Source: an uncultured Collinsella sp.
Lineage (GTDB): Bacteria; Actinomycetota; Coriobacteriia; Coriobacteriales; Coriobacteriaceae
Length of the DNA: 7,534 nt
Direction of reading: 5' to 3'
Assembly (NCBI GenBank): GCA_900552705.1
Contig: USAX01000091.1
Span: forward strand, 1 to 7,534
Shown: positions 5,925 to 7,534 of the stretch, piece after piece
How positions within the stretch are numbered: the stretch's first letter is position 1
Layout of the letters: each line of letters begins with the position of its first letter
Position numbers and translations under genes: made by a program
Notes under the pieces: model-generated
Told to the model about the DNA's origin: nothing
The model's input: only the letters and a program-made list of their open reading frames with translations
The model's database searches: none

Positions 5925-6043
5925 GCCGGCACTTGGGGATTGTTCCTAACTGCCGGCAGAAAAGGAATGTCCCTAACTGCCGACAGCCAGAACAGCCCCC
6001 TTTGCACCAAAATGGTGCAGATTAACCTGTCCCCCATGCACCA
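5925..6043. repeat. Compound repeat cluster in the EIIA-foldase spacer
   Basis: Three structures sit side by side. GCCGGCA (5925-5931) is inverted at 5951-5957, with seven further inner pairs including two G-U. A 19-base direct repeat (5941-5959 and 5969-5987; 17 of 19 identical, containing CCTAACTGCCG) recurs at a 28-base period. TGCACCA (6003-6009) is inverted at 6013-6019 around three A's, and appears again in direct orientation at 6037-6043. Between the last two lies AACCTGTCCC (6024-6033), the inverse of GGGACAGGTT after purF. No T-run follows any hairpin on the plus strand. I read this as a dispersed extragenic palindromic element, not a gene. Confidence 0.7.
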
Positions 6044-6045
6044 GG

Positions 6046-6074
6046 TGTGTCGCGGGGTCCGCGTTGTGACACAA
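6046..6074. other. Nested palindromes upstream of the foldase gene
   Basis: TGTGTC (6046-6051) is inverted as GACACA (6068-6073), enclosing CGCGG/CCGCG (6051-6055 and 6059-6063). The right half also contains the perfect 11-base palindrome TTGTGACACAA (6064-6074). The last could be a regulator-binding site. I cannot place a convincing promoter: TTGTGA (6064-6069) is a fair -35 (4/6), but no good -10 lies 16-18 bases downstream. Confidence 0.35.
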
Positions 6075-6110
6075 TGGCGTTTGTTCGATTCGTGATGCGA
6101 AAGGCCAACT

Positions 6111-7331
6111 ATGGCAAACAAGAAAAAGAACTCCGAGGCCGCGCCGACGCCCGAGCAGCAGGCTCGCGCTGCCTCCAGCTCTCGTAAGAAGCAGCGCAAG
6201 ACGTACGTGTCTAAGACCGTCAAGATCGTCCTGGTGGTTATCGGCGTGCTGGCAATGCTGCTTTCCGTCTCGGCCATGGCATGCTCCGGTCTCATGTCGC
6301 AGGCAGAGGATACCTCGAGCTACAAGCTTACCGGCGGTGTCGCCGCCACCATCAACGGCACCAACCTCACCGAGGACACCGTGACCAAGCAGATCATGAG
6401 CATGCGCACGTCCTACGGTTACACCAAGGACAAGGACTGGGCGCAGTATCTGGTCGACAACGACCTGACGCCCAAAAAGTACCGCAAGCAGCTCATCGAT
6501 TCCTACACGCAGCAGATTCTGCTCCAGCAGGCGCAGAAGGAAAACGGCGTGACGGTGTCGGACGAGGAGGTCGAGAAGGCATGGAAGGACGCGTGCAAGA
6601 GCGCCGGCGGTGCCAAGGCCTTTGAGAAGACCCTTAAGACCTACGGCTATACCGAGGACACCTACAAGGACTCGCTCAAGGAGAACCTGGCACAGCAAAA
6701 GCTTAAGGACGCCGTGGCGCCCACCAGTAAGCCCAAGGACAGTGAGATCGTCGATTACATCAACGAGAACCTGTCTAACTACAACGATGCCCGCCGCTCG
6801 TCGAACATCCTGATCAAGGTTGATTCCGACGCATCTGACGAGGACAAGGCCGCCGCCAAGGCCAAGGCGCAGGAGTGCCTGGACAAAATCAACTCCGGCG
6901 AACTGAGCTTTGAGGACGCCGTGAAGCAGTATTCCGATGACACCGGCTCCAAGGAGAAGAAGGGCGATGTGGGCTGGGACAAGCTCACCACCTTCGTCGA
7001 CAGCTACCAGGCGGCGCTCGAGGGACTCAACAAGGGCGATGTGAGCGACGTGATCGAGTCGACGTACGGTTACCACGTCATCAAGTGCACCGACTACTTC
7101 CATGTCGATAGCCAGGTCGATGACATCAAGCAGGTACCCAAGGACATCAAGAAGTATATTTCCAACGTGGTGAAGACGCAGGCGGCCAGCACCGCGTACA
7201 GCGAGTGGCTGGAGCAGTACAAGAAAGACGCCGACATTACCGTCAATCCCATGCCCAAGGACGTGCCGTACAACGTCAGCCTGAAGGGCGTCACCAAGAG
7301 TTCGACCGACAATTCGTCGACGACCGAGTAA
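6111..7331 (+). CDS. Membrane-anchored SurA/PrsA-like foldase with parvulin-type peptidyl-prolyl isomerase domain
   Basis: A 406-residue extracytoplasmic chaperone/isomerase that probably helps exported proteins fold. A basic N-terminus (1-37, many Lys/Arg) precedes one hydrophobic segment (about 38-57), so the rest lies outside the membrane. Residues 74-205 form a helical SurA-N-like chaperone region beginning at VAATINGTNLTEDTV. The parvulin domain spans about 227-328: SSNILIKV, GELSFEDAVKQYSDD (263-277), GDVGW (285-289), Phe295, and STYGYHVIK (317-325). His322 of GYHVIK is kept, but the first His of the usual SHILV motif is Asn232. Cys58 in SAMAC resembles a lipobox, yet the preceding stretch is long for a lipoprotein signal. 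The tail is Ser/Thr-rich. GAAAGG (6099-6104) six bases upstream supports the start. It is followed after 54 bases by a YqeY-type gene, possibly in one transcript. Confidence 0.9.
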   Translation: MANKKKNSEAAPTPEQQARAASSSRKKQRKTYVSKTVKIVLVVIGVLAMLLSVSAMACSGLMSQAEDTSSYKLTGGVAATINGTNLTEDTVTKQIMSMRTSYGYTKDKDWAQYLVDNDLTPKKYRKQLIDSYTQQILLQQAQKENGVTVSDEEVEKAWKDACKSAGGAKAFEKTLKTYGYTEDTYKDSLKENLAQQKLKDAVAPTSKPKDSEIVDYINENLSNYNDARRSSNILIKVDSDASDEDKAAAKAKAQECLDKINSGELSFEDAVKQYSDDTGSKEKKGDVGWDKLTTFVDSYQAALEGLNKGDVSDVIESTYGYHVIKCTDYFHVDSQVDDIKQVPKDIKKYISNVVKTQAASTAYSEWLEQYKKDADITVNPMPKDVPYNVSLKGVTKSSTDNSSTTE

Positions 7332-7335
7332 TCAT

Positions 7336-7362
7336 GGGACGGCGCTCGCGTGAGTGCCGCCC
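7336..7362 (+). other. Hairpin between the foldase and YqeY-type genes
   Basis: GGCGCTC (7341-7347) pairs with GAGTGCC (7352-7358) around the loop GCGT. It is extended by C7340-G7359 and, past a bulged A, by GGG/CCC (7336-7338 and 7360-7362). There is no T-run, and the strong ribosome-binding site of the next gene starts nine bases later. It is more likely a between-gene mRNA structure or weak attenuator than a full terminator. Confidence 0.5.
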
Positions 7363-7385
7363 ACACTATTGAGGAGGATTTGCAG

Positions 7386-7534
7386 ATGACCAACGAAGAG
7401 CTGCAGAAGGAAATGATCGCGGCCATGAAGGCCAAGGACAAGGTTCGTCTGTCCATCATTCGCCAGGTCAAGGCCGAGGTGAAGAATATCGAGGTCAATG
7501 AGCGCCGCGATGTGACCGAGGAAGACGTCAACAG
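7386..7534 (+). CDS. GatB/YqeY-domain protein, N-terminal 49 codons (cut by window edge)
   Basis: The visible part begins MTNEELQKEMIAAMKAKDKV and continues RLSIIRQVKAEVKNIEVNER. The amphipathic start followed by MKAKDK.RLS..R..KAE..N.E is typical of YqeY-family proteins, usually about 150 residues long. This domain is related to the tail of GatB, the tRNA-dependent amidotransferase subunit, but the stand-alone proteins have no firmly known function. GAGGAGG (7371-7377), eight bases upstream, is the strongest ribosome-binding site in the window and fixes the start. The last codon is incomplete at the edge. Confidence 0.87.
   Translation, partial: MTNEELQKEMIAAMKAKDKVRLSIIRQVKAEVKNIEVNERRDVTEEDVN

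Noticed and set aside
5941..5987. CRISPR-like array from the 28-base-period repeats
   Set aside because: Only two imperfect copies, 9-base gaps and no cas genes nearby; it fits a palindromic extragenic repeat instead.
5411..6295. 294-residue minus-strand open frame across the EIIA gene and its spacer
   Set aside because: It crosses repeats and the EIIA gene, and has no motif or plausible ribosome-binding site.
5973..7103. 376-residue minus-strand open frame opposite the foldase gene
   Set aside because: Translation is Leu/Val/Gly-rich and without domains; it mirrors codon bias of the real plus-strand gene and runs into repeat DNA.

Overview
The window looks like ordinary chromosomal DNA from a GC-rich Gram-positive bacterium. 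I infer class Coriobacteriia (Actinomycetota), perhaps close to Collinsella. The reasons are GC-rich third codon positions, purine-gene proteins of actinobacterial/Bacillus type, an anchored parvulin foldase followed by a YqeY-family gene, and a CmpB-type membrane protein. The genus is a guess from overall feel, not from a search.

Layout. Positions 1-127 are the right-hand end of an IS3-family insertion sequence: the last 28 residues of its transposase and its terminal inverted repeat, with the rest outside the window. Just beyond it, on the minus strand, is a membrane protein with a C-terminal CmpB-type domain (171-1400) and a good sigma-70-type promoter. A 285-base divergent intergenic region separates it from a plus-strand purine cluster: purF (1686-3356), purM (3512-4615) and purN (4605-5306). 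purM and purN overlap by 11 bases. purF and purM are separated by 155 bases holding palindromic, repeat-like DNA. A strong intrinsic terminator (5338-5381) closes the cluster and is followed directly by a long near-perfect palindrome (5388-5437).

Next come a lone galactitol-type PTS EIIA gene (5459-5923), a 187-base spacer packed with direct and inverted repeats, a membrane-anchored SurA/PrsA-like peptidyl-prolyl isomerase (6111-7331), and the first 49 codons of a GatB/YqeY-domain protein (7386 to the window edge).

How the genes work together. PurF, PurN and PurM carry out steps 1, 3 and 5 of de novo IMP synthesis (PRPP to phosphoribosylamine, GAR to FGAR, FGAM to AIR), and the layout suggests co-transcription, at least of purM and purN. 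The other genes are not obviously connected to purines. The EIIA has no EIIB or EIIC beside it and must work with proteins encoded elsewhere. The foldase probably acts on proteins exported across the membrane.

I see no CRISPR array, RNA gene, toxin-antitoxin pair or convincing new multi-gene system. The most interesting material is non-coding: the short GGGACA-containing palindromic repeats in two spacers, the 50-base palindrome before the EIIA gene, and the IS end. Among the proteins, the foldase lacks one canonical parvulin histidine and PurF carries an insertion in its glutaminase domain.
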